A stretch of 64,000 nt of DNA from Marinobacter alexandrii (GTDB lineage: Bacteria > Bacteroidota > Bacteroidia > Cytophagales > Cyclobacteriaceae). The stretch is from positions 2,178,501 through 2,242,500 of the forward strand of contig JBDWTN010000007.1 of NCBI GenBank assembly GCA_039984955.1. Reading direction: 5' to 3'. Of the stretch, positions 54,269 through 63,713 are shown one piece after another. The first letter of the stretch is position 1. The number at the start of each line of letters is the position of its first letter. A program made the position numbers and the translations under genes. The notes under the pieces are model-generated. The model made no database searches. It had not been told where the DNA came from and saw only the letters and a program-made list of their open reading frames with translations.

Positions 54269-55095
54269 TCAGCGGGATACTCGTATCCATATTTTTCAGT
54301 CACTTCTTTTTTCTTTATTTCTATGATTTCCATTGTCATTGGAACAGGCTCCACAGGTCTATCTGCTCTTCCTGTTTTTACTGCAGCAATTTTATCAATG
54401 ATATCAAGCCCTTCTATAACCTTTCCGAATACGGTGTACTCGCCATCTAAACCTGGGTACCCTCCAACCCCTTGATACACATCTGGGTATTCAGAAATAT
54501 CGACATTTAAATCAACTCCGAACGTCTCTTCAACCAATGATTTGTTGGCTAAAGCAAGACTTGTCATCCCTTTATTATCTCTATTTTTTGCCAATTCCTG
54601 AAATTGTTCAAGGAGATCGCTGTATGACGTGTCTTGAAGCAATTCGCTCATTTTTTGATTTAGCAACCTCACATTGGTTGCCATCATTTCCCATGAAAAA
54701 CCGTCAACAATATAAAATTGAGTGGAAGAAGACTTCTTTTCAGGATTTACATTATCCGGTTGACGAGCTGCCGCCAATGCACCTTTATGATGATAAAAGC
54801 CATCAACAATTTCAGCAGGAACTTGATCTTGATCATTTTCACGTACTCCTTCTTTCTCTGAAACGTTTCCACCTTGTATCATGAAATCTTCTATCACACG
54901 ATGAAAAATAGTGCTATCATATTTTCCTGATTTTGCGAGCTCTAAAAAATTCTTTTTGTGAAGAGGTGTTTCATCATAAAGTAATACGGTCATGTCTCCG
55001 TATTCCGTTTTGATTTTTACGAGATAGTCTTTGTTTTTATCACCACATGCCGTGATGCATAGCATCACTGAAAGTATTAAAAGTATCTTCTTCAT
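54265..55095 (-). CDS. Cyclophilin-type peptidyl-prolyl isomerase lipoprotein
   Basis: 276 residues with lipobox ILSVMLCITAC. Cyclophilin motifs FHRVIEDFMIQGG, STQFYIV and VFGKVIEGLDIIDKI. An insertion of about 70 residues between the FYIV and VFGKV parts (MSELLQDTSYSDLLEQF) is usual for Bacteroidota lipoprotein cyclophilins. A periplasmic folding helper anchored in the outer membrane. Its stop overlaps the RmlD-like start by four bases. Confidence 0.9.
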   Translation of the reverse strand: MKKILLILSVMLCITACGDKNKDYLVKIKTEYGDMTVLLYDETPLHKKNFLELAKSGKYDSTIFHRVIEDFMIQGGNVSEKEGVRENDQDQVPAEIVDGFYHHKGALAAARQPDNVNPEKKSSSTQFYIVDGFSWEMMATNVRLLNQKMSELLQDTSYSDLLEQFQELAKNRDNKGMTSLALANKSLVEETFGVDLNVDISEYPDVYQGVGGYPGLDGEYTVFGKVIEGLDIIDKIAAVKTGRADRPVEPVPMTMEIIEIKKKEVTEKYGYEYPAE

Positions 55096-55171
55096 TGTCG
55101 TTATATTATTCTACAAAAATAGGAAGACTTTTCAGGCTACTAGCGAACAATTTAAACTTTACGGAAGACGT

Positions 55172-55405
55172 CTATGATCTTTGAGAAGATTTCCAGGGTT
55201 TCGAATACCCATCTTCATGGAATAATCGAATATTGGGTATCCCGAAACCCATTCTTAATTCATTTGCAAACTCTATTGCGAGCTCTTTTGATTTAAATAT
55301 TTGGAAGACTTCTGTATTAGAAAATCTATCATTAATAGAAGTCCTGATAAAAATAGGAATATAGTTTTCGGGTTTTGGGTGATTTTTTTGGACTATCCAA
55401 AACAT
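55172..55405 (-). CDS. Hypothetical protein
   Basis: 77 residues, MFWIVQKNHPKPENYIPIFI then KSKELAIEFANELRMGFG. No signal peptide or known motif. It begins two bases after the LRR protein stop and is probably translated from the same message. Function not recognised. Confidence 0.5.
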   Translation of the reverse strand: MFWIVQKNHPKPENYIPIFIRTSINDRFSNTEVFQIFKSKELAIEFANELRMGFGIPNIRLFHEDGYSKPWKSSQRS

Positions 55406-55407
55406 AG

Positions 55408-56295
55408 TTAATTGCCAATGTTTATTCTTAAAGTAGGTGCATACAATTGCTTGAAATTCTCCAGCTCAAATTGTGGTAGTGGATTTCCACTAATGTCCAG
55501 ATATTGAAGTGATTTTACCTCCTCGAAAGTCGAAGGCAATTTGTAAATTTCGTTTTGATTTAAATAAAGAAGCTTCAAATTGTTCATTTGAAAGATTTCA
55601 TCTGGAAGGATTTTCAATCGGTCATTTTCCAGATGTAATTCTTGTAACTTGTTTAATCCGATAAGCACTTCAGTGCTACTTTCTATGTCAAAATATGGGT
55701 CGTTGTTTAAATAGAGTATTTGAAGAGAATTGATGCGGGTGAGGTATGCCGGCAGTCGTTTTATTGGATTTCCTGATAAATCTAAAGTCTTAAGATTTTT
55801 TAGTTCGGCAATGCTTGGAGGAAGATCTGACAAACCATCATATTTTAAATCAAGTGTCTCGAGTGTAGATATTTTGGTAAGTACAGAGAGCACTTGATTG
55901 ATATCGATAGAAGAGTTATATCCTAAATGAATGGATTTTAGATTGTTAAGACTAGCAACTGATTTAGGAAGTTGCTTTATTCTGTTATCAGATATGTCGA
56001 GATATTGAAGTCGCGAAAGAGTAGCCAAATCATTAGGGAGTTCAGCAATGCTATTGCCAGAAATATCAAGAGATCGTAGATTTTTGAAACGAAGAATCGT
56101 TTTCGGAAATTCAGTAAGGCCTTTATTCTTTAGGTTCAAAACAACGACACTATCTGGATTAGATAATGCCATGTTTAGATCATTAAATCTCCCCTTTGTT
56201 TGCCCAAAGGAATTAGAAAATGAAATTATAAATAATAGTTTGATGAGCCCTTTGAAATACCAGAATTTGAATTGATTAATCTTTTTGTTGTTCAT
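55408..56295 (-). CDS. Exported leucine-rich-repeat protein
   Basis: 295 residues. Signal peptide ends near SNSFGQ. About nine LRRs of 23 residues follow, with LRSLDISGNSIAELPNDLAT, LQYLDISDNRIKQLP, LKTLDLSGNPIKRLPAYLTR and LKLLYLNQNEIYKLP. The repeat class is that of Ras-group/plant-type LRR. Likely periplasmic or surface-bound and used for protein binding. Confidence 0.82.
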   Translation of the reverse strand: MNNKKINQFKFWYFKGLIKLLFIISFSNSFGQTKGRFNDLNMALSNPDSVVVLNLKNKGLTEFPKTILRFKNLRSLDISGNSIAELPNDLATLSRLQYLDISDNRIKQLPKSVASLNNLKSIHLGYNSSIDINQVLSVLTKISTLETLDLKYDGLSDLPPSIAELKNLKTLDLSGNPIKRLPAYLTRINSLQILYLNNDPYFDIESSTEVLIGLNKLQELHLENDRLKILPDEIFQMNNLKLLYLNQNEIYKLPSTFEEVKSLQYLDISGNPLPQFELENFKQLYAPTLRINIGN

Positions 56296-56335
56296 TGGAA
56301 TATTATTTTTCAGAAAACCCCTATTTACAAATGAA

Positions 56336-56365
56336 AGTATTACTACTATTTTTTATAGTAATACT
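56336..56365. repeat. AT-rich perfect inverted repeat in the LRR leader
   Basis: AGTATTACTA and TAGTAATACT pair perfectly (10 bp) around a 10-base loop. It lies upstream of the LRR gene. No T-run follows on the minus strand, so not an obvious terminator. Confidence 0.45.
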
Positions 56366-56461
56366 AAACGAGAATTATAAATAATAGTTTTATCTGTTTG
56401 GCAATTTCATAACTACAGGCATTTTTGCGTAGGAGAAAGGATTTAGAGGTTATTGATTTTC

Positions 56462-56548
56462 CTATTTCTTATCTAAATTTTTATAAGCATCTTCTAGGCG
56501 TTTCGCTGGATCAGTAGAATTAGGATGTGACTTTACTAAGAGCTCTGC
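56462..56548 (-). pseudogene. Possible C-terminal remnant of a lost gene
   Basis: In the otherwise gene-free 283 bases between hemC and the LRR gene, one frame reads AELLVKSHPNSTDPAKRLED and then AYKNLDKK before a TAG stop. It is preceded in frame by TAA where CAA would read Gln. Composition looks protein-coding and the HPN-x-RL pattern recalls the end of M48-type peptidases, but too little is left to assign. The rest of the gap holds nothing I recognise. Confidence 0.35.
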
Positions 56549-56578
56549 TTAACCATATGTTTAACACATCATTAACAA

Positions 56579-57502
56579 TTACAAGACTGACTTAATATCC
56601 TCCAGAACTTTCTTTCCTCCGCTTTGGAGGATTTCTTCTGCTAATGAAGTACCAAGTTCAATTGGATCAGAACCGTTCATGGTGCGTTGGATTAATTGTT
56701 TGCCATCCAAGCTAGCTATGCCTCCTTTTAGGACTAACTGTCCATCCATCTCCATTTGAGCATGCCCAAAAACGGGGATACTGCACCCACCATCCATTCT
56801 GCGCAAGAAAGCTCGCTCAGTCAACAATACTTTCTCTGTAAGATTGTGGTTTGTCGCTTTTTTTATACGATGGGCAATTTCTTTATTCAGATTGTCATGG
56901 GTTTCAATGGCTATTGACCCCTGTCCTACAGGAGGGACAAATCGATCAGTATCAAACCAATATTTGACCATATCGTCGAAGTTCATACGTCTTACACCAG
57001 CGTATGCTAGCACTAGACCATCCATAATTCCGGTTTCCATTTTCTCCAATCTAGTTTGGAGATTGCCACGTACATCCACAGTGGTGATATGTGGATAATA
57101 ATGCTTTAGCATAGCTATTCTTCGTGTACTGCTGGTACCTAGAATTAGCTTGGGATTATTCAGATCGATTTCTTTATGAGATACCACAACATCATCGGGT
57201 GACTCACGCTCACAGAATGAAAGTACATGAAACCCTTCAGGTAGCTGAGATTGAAGATCCTTAGCACTATGTACTGCTATATCTATTTGACCTCTTCTCA
57301 ACATAGATTCAAGTTCTTCAGTGAATACCCCCTTGCTACCAATCTTTGATAGTGCTACGTGTTGAATTTTGTCTCCTTTTGTCTCTATAGGTATCAGTTG
57401 AGGTTGAAAACCTTCTGCATCCAAGAGGTCAGCCACATAATTAGCTTGCCACATGGCAAGCTTGCTTTTCCGTGTTCCTATTTTAATGATCTGTCGCTCC
57501 AT
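56579..57502 (-). CDS. hemC: Porphobilinogen deaminase (hydroxymethylbilane synthase)
   Basis: 307 residues. Haem biosynthesis enzyme polymerising four porphobilinogens. Visible are IGTRKSKLAMWQANYVADLL, the substrate-binding VHSAKDLQSQLPEGF, GTSSTRR and the cofactor cysteine in MDGGCSIPVFGHA near residue 245. Its ATG directly follows the stop of the preceding gene. Other hem genes are not in the window. Confidence 0.96.
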   Translation of the reverse strand: MERQIIKIGTRKSKLAMWQANYVADLLDAEGFQPQLIPIETKGDKIQHVALSKIGSKGVFTEELESMLRRGQIDIAVHSAKDLQSQLPEGFHVLSFCERESPDDVVVSHKEIDLNNPKLILGTSSTRRIAMLKHYYPHITTVDVRGNLQTRLEKMETGIMDGLVLAYAGVRRMNFDDMVKYWFDTDRFVPPVGQGSIAIETHDNLNKEIAHRIKKATNHNLTEKVLLTERAFLRRMDGGCSIPVFGHAQMEMDGQLVLKGGIASLDGKQLIQRTMNGSDPIELGTSLAEEILQSGGKKVLEDIKSVL

Positions 57503-57928
57503 TCAGTTTGCTTTCTTTTCATTATATGAAAGATTCTTCTGTGACACATCTACGATGAATTTTCCTGCCAAAACCTTCCTTCCTACCAATAGAGGGTTTT
57601 TCATTTCACTTCTATCAGTAAGTGAAATGGATGTGTTATAGTCTTTGCTAAAGAGTCTAATACGTGTTTTAATTACGTATCGCTTCTGTATTTTACCATT
57701 CGAGCTTTTAACTAATCGTTGAGTCCATTCCTTGGTAGCATACTCCTGATAGCCTGTTTCAGTATGGAGAGTGAAGTAAAGAAACCCTTCTTCTTCATGT
57801 ACTTTTTTGCAATGAAGTGAGGAGCGATAAGCACCTGTATCGATTTTCGCATGAATATTTAAGACTCCCAAATCAGGAAGGTCGATTATATCCAGTCGTC
57901 CGATTATGTGTGTTTCCTTTTTAGCCAT
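57503..57928 (-). CDS. Retropepsin-like (RimB/ATP-dependent zinc protease family) protein
   Basis: 141 residues. AKIDTGAYRSSLHCKKV carries the Asp-Thr-Gly of the family formerly called ATP-dependent zinc proteases, with NPLLVGRKVLAGKFIVDVS later. Related RimB trims RimK products and other members act with ATP-grasp ligases. No ligase is next to it here. It overlaps holB by eight bases and directly abuts hemC. Confidence 0.82.
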   Translation of the reverse strand: MAKKETHIIGRLDIIDLPDLGVLNIHAKIDTGAYRSSLHCKKVHEEEGFLYFTLHTETGYQEYATKEWTQRLVKSSNGKIQKRYVIKTRIRLFSKDYNTSISLTDRSEMKNPLLVGRKVLAGKFIVDVSQKNLSYNEKKAN

Positions 57929-59036
57929 TTAATACCCGAATAATGTCAAGGGATAAATTTAAATGAGTTATTCGAGGGTTTGAATTTCGTTCCAGATGAA
58001 TGATTGCTTCATTGGATAGTGCGTACGTTTTTTCTAGTCGCTCAAAACCTAATTTATCCGAAAACTTACCAATAAAAGATTTTTCTGACTCGCTTTGAAC
58101 TGGAGGTGTCTGACCTGAAGCGTGAACAACGGCATTTCTAAGGAGAGCGATTGCAAAATTTAACGTACTTTTCTGAGCTGCCTTTCCCGATTTTGAAAAA
58201 TCCTCACTTCTTTTCACAAGTCCAGTTAAATTCTTATTCCAACATTCCAACATCCACTGCTGGAAATCTTCGTATTCCTGAGAGTCTCCAGTGTTAGCAA
58301 TAGATAGCCCCAAGCCTATTTTACCTTCAGCTAATTTAGCTGCTTGATCAGCTTTGCTGGATTCCATGCCTTTCTGAATCAGGTAATCTTTTACTTCTCC
58401 TTCTGTATTGGGGGAAACGTTTACAAGTTGTGTTCTGGAAGTGATTGTCGCTAAAAGACTATCATAACTGTAGGAAACAAGAAGATATAGTGTTTTTTCT
58501 GGTGGTTCTTCTAATATTTTCAGGATTGCATTGGCAGAGCTTGGATTCATAAATTCTGGCATCCAGATCAATAAAATTTTATAGCCACCTTCCACTGATC
58601 TCATACTCACGTTTTTCAACATTTGCCGACTATCCTGCCGACTTATCAACAAGTTTTTGTTCTCTTGGCCATATTTTTTTGTCCATGTTTCGAGATCACC
58701 AAATGGAGTTTCCATTACGAACTCTCTAAAACGGGGGATTGCTTCAGCCATTACCTTTTCGTACTTGCTTTCAGCGGCAGATATCTTTGGAAAATGAAGA
58801 TGAATATCCGGATGAACAAGCTTTTTTATTCGAACACAGTTTGCACATGAGCCACAGCTATCTGCTTCTGTTTTGTTTTCGCACATCAAATAACTCGCAT
58901 AGGCGAGCGCCATGGGAAGTGCAGCAGTGCCCTGCCTACCGGCGAAAAGCTGAGCGTGAGCTACTTTTCCACGTTTATGCGCAGAAACAAGTTGTTTTTT
59001 TAGTTCTGATAGTCCCGGTATTTCTGAAAATTGCAT
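57921..59036 (-). CDS. holB: DNA polymerase III delta-prime subunit
   Basis: 371 residues. AAA+ clamp-loader fold with KVAHAQLFAGRQGTAALPMA in place of an active Walker A, as usual in Bacteroidota delta-prime. A zinc-finger stretch CENKTEADSCGSCANC, the ANAILKILEEPPEKTLYLLV segment and TTITSRTQ-like sequence (TITSRTQLVNV) confirm the family. Middle gene of the rpmE2-to-hemC strand run. Confidence 0.88.
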   Translation of the reverse strand: MQFSEIPGLSELKKQLVSAHKRGKVAHAQLFAGRQGTAALPMALAYASYLMCENKTEADSCGSCANCVRIKKLVHPDIHLHFPKISAAESKYEKVMAEAIPRFREFVMETPFGDLETWTKKYGQENKNLLISRQDSRQMLKNVSMRSVEGGYKILLIWMPEFMNPSSANAILKILEEPPEKTLYLLVSYSYDSLLATITSRTQLVNVSPNTEGEVKDYLIQKGMESSKADQAAKLAEGKIGLGLSIANTGDSQEYEDFQQWMLECWNKNLTGLVKRSEDFSKSGKAAQKSTLNFAIALLRNAVVHASGQTPPVQSESEKSFIGKFSDKLGFERLEKTYALSNEAIIHLERNSNPRITHLNLSLDIIRVLNG

Positions 59037-59039
59037 GAA

Positions 59040-60221
59040 TTACTTCTTCTCCCAGACCCGATTTTCGGCTGTAATCTCAAAGATATGTGAAAGCATCGCT
59101 TTGTCTGCTTCAGTCAGGTCTTTCTTACGCCTTTTCATAACCAACTCAGCAGTCTCGAAAGCCTTTTTGGTTTGATAGGTAGTGAACCCTGACGCACCAC
59201 CCCAAGCAAAGGAAGGAATAATATTTCTTGGAAATCCATCACCAAAAATATTGGCTGAAACACCGACAGTGGTGCCTGTGTTAAACATGGTATTGATGCC
59301 ACACTTAGAATGATCTCCCATGATGAGTCCGCAAAACTGAAGACCGGTATCCTTAAATCTGCCTGAAGCAAAATCCCACATCTTCACATTGGTATAGTTG
59401 TTTTTTAGATTGGAATTGTTTGTGTCTGCACCCAGGTTACACCATTCTCCTATCACGGAATTTCCTAAAAAACCCTCATGTCCTTTGTTGGAATATCCAA
59501 AAATCACAGAGTTTGAGACTTCTCCCCCTACTTTGGAATGGGGCCCGACTGTGGTGTCCCCTTTGATCTTTGAACCCATATTGACTACTGAGTGAGCACA
59601 AAGTGCAAATGGACCTCTAATGAGTGATCCTTCTTGAATTTCGGTATCCCTTCCGATGTAAATAGGACCATTTTCTGCGTTTAAAATAGCGGATTTTACA
59701 ACAGCCCCTTCCTCCAAAAAGATTTGATCTCCATACGTATTTGTATGTGGGTCATTGATTGATTGAGAGCTTCTGTTTTTAGTTATGAGTTCAAAATCAT
59801 TTTTGATTTCCTCTCCATTAAGCCTGAAGATATCCCATGGGTGAGCTACTTGCTCGACTGTGTCAATCGTAATTGTTTTTCGATGACCAGCTTCAATAAC
59901 TTCAGTAGGCTCGAAGTATCCTGCAATGATTTGATTCTCAAAACATAAACATTCATCTTCTTTTAGATCTTGAATCAACAATGCCAATTCTGATGTCGGT
60001 AGAACATTACCGAGAATAAACAATCCCTTTTCTTTTGGTCCCTCAAAGAGAGTGCTCAAATAATCTTGCGAACGAAAAAAGGTTGTGTTTATATGAAGAT
60101 GTTTTGACCACTTTTCATGAACCTTCAAAATCCCAACTCTAACTTTTGCTACAGGGCGCGTATAGCTCAATGGGAGCATTTGTTTCCAGCTTTCTTCTGT
60201 ATCTATGAAGGTGACTTGCAT
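59040..60221 (-). CDS. GlmU-family alternative sugar nucleotidyltransferase/acyltransferase
   Basis: 393 residues. N-terminal half (MLPLSYTRPVAKVRVGILKV) is the divergent nucleotidyltransferase of the Bacteroidota GlmU variant, lacking the standard GxGTRM loop. C-terminal half has left-handed beta-helix hexapeptide repeats (IYIGRDTEIQEGSLIRGPFA, HSKVGGEVSNSVIFG). Probably involved in UDP-GlcNAc-type sugar activation. It lies three bases upstream of holB on the minus strand. Confidence 0.82.
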   Translation of the reverse strand: MQVTFIDTEESWKQMLPLSYTRPVAKVRVGILKVHEKWSKHLHINTTFFRSQDYLSTLFEGPKEKGLFILGNVLPTSELALLIQDLKEDECLCFENQIIAGYFEPTEVIEAGHRKTITIDTVEQVAHPWDIFRLNGEEIKNDFELITKNRSSQSINDPHTNTYGDQIFLEEGAVVKSAILNAENGPIYIGRDTEIQEGSLIRGPFALCAHSVVNMGSKIKGDTTVGPHSKVGGEVSNSVIFGYSNKGHEGFLGNSVIGEWCNLGADTNNSNLKNNYTNVKMWDFASGRFKDTGLQFCGLIMGDHSKCGINTMFNTGTTVGVSANIFGDGFPRNIIPSFAWGGASGFTTYQTKKAFETAELVMKRRKKDLTEADKAMLSHIFEITAENRVWEKK

Positions 60222-60256
60222 AAATCAAACTTAGTCGGTTTTCAAAAGGACACAAA

Positions 60257-60285
60257 AAAAGTCTTCGAGCAACTCGAAGACTTTT
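60257..60285 (-). terminator. Strong intrinsic terminator after rpmE2
   Basis: AAAAGTCTTCGAG and CTCGAAGACTTTT pair perfectly over 13 bp around CAA, with a further T-run on the minus strand. It separates rpmE2 from the GlmU-like gene. Confidence 0.9.
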
Positions 60286-60307
60286 AAAATTTCTTTGTTC
60301 TGAAGAA

Positions 60308-60553
60308 TTACTTTTTCTTGTACTTTTTGTTGAATTTCTCCACACGTCCAGCAGTATCCAAGAAAATTTTCTTACCAGTGTAGAAAGGATGTGATGCAGA
60401 GCTCACCTCGACTTTGATGACTGGATACTCATTACCATCTTCCCATTTGATGGTTTCCTTAGAAGTCATTGTTGATTTTGTCAAAAACTTGAACTCACTT
60501 GTAGTATCAAGAAAAACAACTTCTTTGTACTCAGGATGTATATCTTTTTTCAT
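60308..60553 (-). CDS. rpmE2: 50S ribosomal protein L31 type B
   Basis: 81 residues, [20 protein letters not shown], with [20 protein letters not shown] and a basic end. No CxxC zinc pair, so type B (zinc-independent). Followed by a strong terminator, so largely transcribed on its own. Confidence 0.95.
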   Translation of the reverse strand: MKKDIHPEYKEVVFLDTTSEFKFLTKSTMTSKETIKWEDGNEYPVIKVEVSSASHPFYTGKKIFLDTAGRVEKFNKKYKKK

Positions 60554-60649
60554 TTCTCTCGTCTCTTTTTCAAAAAGGATGGCAAAGATAGGTATTATTT
60601 TATCTTCTTCAAACCCCTTTCTTCAAGTAAAATGGAATATGTTTGATTC

Positions 60650-62290
60650 ATGAGAAAAACGTTCTTTATCCTCAGTATTCTCACCGTTAGTGTTTTGAGT
60701 GCACAATCTACTGATTTTGCACTGGGACATCCAGCTTATCAAGTTATAGAGCTTGAAGAAATCAGGTCAAAAATGTCATTTAGTTCCACACTAAAGCCCT
60801 TTTCGAGAAAAGAGGTTTATGACCTACTTAATAAATATGATGGTCATTACATGAAGAGAGAACTTCGAGAATATACAAACGATTCCACTTCATCTGATGC
60901 ACCAATTTTGGGAAGGTTCTATAAATATCCTGCTGATTTATTTTACTATCAGGATGAAAAGGTTGATTTACATATCAATCCAGTGCTCCAACTCTCATAC
61001 GGGAAAACAAACGATGCGCTTGGTACAACTTATGTGAATAGTAGAGGAGCGGAAATCCGAGGGCAGATTGATAAAAAGGTTTCCTTCTATACAATGCTTG
61101 TCGAAAATCAGGCACGCTATCCAGTTTATGTAAACGATGTTCGTGATAGCACATTGGTAGTTCCATATGAAGGGTTTTGGAAGCAGTTTAATGAAACAGG
61201 CGTGGATTTTTTTAGAGCTCAAGGGTATGTCGATTTTGGCTTTACTGAAAGTATCTCTGCCCAACTTGGATTTGGGAAACACTTTGTGGGTAATGGCGTA
61301 CGCTCGCTTATTTTATCAGACTACTCGAACAATTACCCTTATCTAAGAATCAATACGAACACAAAAATCTTCGATTACACCAATGTATTTGCAGAACTAA
61401 TAGCGGGTGTAAGAGGCGGGACTTTTGGCCTTGAAGGAACAGGAGGATTTGAGAAAAAATACATGGCCTTCCATCATCTAAACATGAAGATCAAGCCAAA
61501 CTTGCATGTAGGGCTATTTGAGTCGGTAATGTATGGTGATTCCACAGGAGGTCTTAAGGTGGAGTACCTCAATCCAATCATTTTTTATCGAGCGGTAGAG
61601 CAACAAAATGGAAGTGAAGATAATGCTATTATAGGTATGGACTTTAAGTGGAATATTAAGAATAGAGTTTCATTATATGGTCAATTGGTCATTGATGAAA
61701 TGATTGTAGGGGAAGTTTTAGCAGGAAATGGATGGTGGGGAAACAAACAGGGGTTTCAGCTGGGGGCAAAATATGTAGATCCCTTTGGTTTAGAGGACCT
61801 AATCGTTCAGGCAGAAATCAACCGAGTTCGCCCGTACATGTATGCTCATGAAGATGGATTTACAAGTTACAGTCACTACAATTTGGCTTTGGCTCATCCT
61901 TTGGGTGCCAACTTTACTGAATACATCGGTAGGGCTAATTATGGACTAAATGATCAATGGAACTTTGAAGGTATGCTGATGCTTGCTAGCTATGGGAATG
62001 ATATTGGGGATGTAAATTATGGAAGAGATATCCTAAAGGATTATACAATACGCAGACCAGATGGAAATGGAGGAAGCCTAGAATTTGGGAATACACATCT
62101 CCAGGGAAACAAAACGGATTTGATGATGGGTTTCTTTCGTGCATCTTACATGTGGAAACACAACCTTTTTATCGATGCTGATGTCACATTGAGAACAGAA
62201 TCTGATTCGAATGGACTAATTGACAGCTCTACTTCCATATTTGGTTTATCGTTTAGATGGAATGTTCCTTCCAGGAGATATTTATTCTAA
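60650..62290 (+). CDS. Outer-membrane protein, Wzi/RemB-like
   Basis: 546 residues, signal peptide MRKTFFILSILTVSVLSAQS. N-terminal 100 residues helical, then an 18-strand-like barrel with many alternating strands (FGKHFVGNGVRSLILSDYSN, NPVLQLSYGKTND, the end IFGLSFRWNVPSRRYLF). The pattern fits capsule-assembly Wzi relatives, which include Flavobacterium gliding protein RemB. With gldB and a type IX substrate in the same window a motility link is plausible but unproven. Confidence 0.68.
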   Translation: MRKTFFILSILTVSVLSAQSTDFALGHPAYQVIELEEIRSKMSFSSTLKPFSRKEVYDLLNKYDGHYMKRELREYTNDSTSSDAPILGRFYKYPADLFYYQDEKVDLHINPVLQLSYGKTNDALGTTYVNSRGAEIRGQIDKKVSFYTMLVENQARYPVYVNDVRDSTLVVPYEGFWKQFNETGVDFFRAQGYVDFGFTESISAQLGFGKHFVGNGVRSLILSDYSNNYPYLRINTNTKIFDYTNVFAELIAGVRGGTFGLEGTGGFEKKYMAFHHLNMKIKPNLHVGLFESVMYGDSTGGLKVEYLNPIIFYRAVEQQNGSEDNAIIGMDFKWNIKNRVSLYGQLVIDEMIVGEVLAGNGWWGNKQGFQLGAKYVDPFGLEDLIVQAEINRVRPYMYAHEDGFTSYSHYNLALAHPLGANFTEYIGRANYGLNDQWNFEGMLMLASYGNDIGDVNYGRDILKDYTIRRPDGNGGSLEFGNTHLQGNKTDLMMGFFRASYMWKHNLFIDADVTLRTESDSNGLIDSSTSIFGLSFRWNVPSRRYLF

Positions 62291-62389
62291 ATAATTGGTG
62301 CAGTTATCAACACATATTCACTCGATTTAAAATATCCTGAAGTAAAACTTGAAAAGTTTAATAACTTTCAGCCCAACTCAACTACTCAA

Positions 62390-62749
62390 ATGCAAAGGTT
62401 TAAACTCATCTTTCACATAATATATGTAATCGTGGCTATTACGATTATGTATTTTTCGGTAGATATTTTACTGAATACGCAGGAATATCTTTCCAAAATA
62501 AAGCTGTCGTCATATATAAAGTTTCCTCGTTATATCATGGGACTCTTCCTGTTTATCTCTATTCTGATGGTTGTGGAGTTTGTCCTTCAGCAATTAAAAA
62601 TCAGGAGTATAAAGGGTGGGATAGATGATTTAAAGGATGAAATAGTAGACTTAAAAGCCAAACTTTACGATAAGTCTCAATCTGAACCAGATTTTTCTTT
62701 TGAGGACAGTGATGAGTCTGAGGAGGAAGATGAGGATGACGAAGATTAA
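62390..62749 (+). CDS. Small membrane protein with acidic tail
   Basis: 119 residues. Two transmembrane helices (LIFHIIYVIVAITIMYFSVD and YIMGLFLFISILMVVEFVL), a short coiled coil (DDLKDEIVDLKAKLYDK) and a C-terminal run of Asp/Glu (EEEDEDDED). Family not recognised. It lies 86 bases upstream of yifB on the same strand. Confidence 0.6.
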   Translation: MQRFKLIFHIIYVIVAITIMYFSVDILLNTQEYLSKIKLSSYIKFPRYIMGLFLFISILMVVEFVLQQLKIRSIKGGIDDLKDEIVDLKAKLYDKSQSEPDFSFEDSDESEEEDEDDED

Positions 62750-62834
62750 TTAAGAGCATTTGATACACTCAACTATTTCTGCTATTTATCTAATTCCTAT
62801 ATTAGGAGATTATTAAGAATTTCATTCAGTTAAG

Positions 62835-63713
62835 ATGCTCGCAAAAACCTATGGAAGTGCAGTCTATGGAGTAGACGCATATAAAATCACTGTAGAAGTA
62901 AATGTTGGTCAAGGCACTAAATTTTTTATGGTTGGCCTACCTGATTCTGCAGTAAAAGAAAGTGAGCAGCGCGTAGAATCAGCTATTAAAAATTTTGGCT
63001 ATCGAATGCCACGTCAAAAAGTGGTAGTGAACCTTGCTCCTGCAGATATTCGAAAAGAAGGATCCGCGTATGATCTTCCCATTGCACTAGGAATATTGAA
63101 AGCTTCAGAACAAATCGTCGCTGAAAACCTAGAAGAGTATCTAATCATGGGGGAATTGGCACTTGATGGTGACTTACGTCCAATCAAAGGAGCTTTGCCA
63201 ATCGCGATTGAAGCAAGAAAAAATGGATTTAAGGGGTTCATACTTCCAAAGGAAAACGCTACAGAGGCGGCCATTGTAGACGGACTTGATGTCATAGGTG
63301 TAGACAATATTAAAGAGGCGATTCTACATGTAGAAGGAGAGGAGGTTATTGAGCCACTGATCTACGATACTCGTGATATATTTTTCGCCAATCTGGACAA
63401 TTATGCTTCGGACTTCTCAGATGTGCAAGGTCAAGAAAACATTAAACGAGCCATGGAAATTGCAGCAGCAGGAGGACACAATGTGATCATGATTGGCCCT
63501 CCTGGAGCTGGTAAAACAATGTTGGCGAAAAGATTACCATCGATCCTTCCGCCACTCACATTGCATGAAGCATTGGAAACAACCAAAATTCATTCTGTTG
63601 CAGGAAAGCTTGGAACAGAAGGACAGTTAATTTCTCAGCGTCCCTTCAGACAACCTCACCATACTATTTCTGATGCTGCATTAGTAGGCGGTGCAAATAA
63701 CCAAAGTAATTGA
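62835..63713 (+). pseudogene. comM: yifB/comM, Mg-chelatase-like AAA+ ATPase, interrupted by a transposon
   Basis: The N-terminal part of the YifB/ComM family, which has about 510 residues, ends after 293 codons. The N-terminal Lon-like domain (PDSAVKESEQRVESAIKNFG) and the AAA+ Walker A GPPGAGKTMLAKRLPSIL are normal. The conserved FRQPHHTISDAALVGG is reached, then seven foreign codons (ANNQSN and stop) follow and the rest of the ATPase (Walker B, arginine fingers) is missing. ComM is a branch-migration helicase for natural transformation, so its loss should lower recombination of incoming DNA. Confidence 0.9.

Noticed and set aside
56336-56365. AT-rich hairpin as a terminator
   Set aside because: Neither strand has a T-run after the stem, so I list it only as an inverted repeat.
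56331-56384. ATG frame reading MKVLLLFFIVILNENYK
   Set aside because: Looks like a signal peptide but ends after 17 codons and overlaps the hairpin. Likely chance in AT-rich DNA.
62700-62749. Acidic tail of the small membrane protein as repeat expansion
   Set aside because: Asp and Glu codons alternate without a regular unit.
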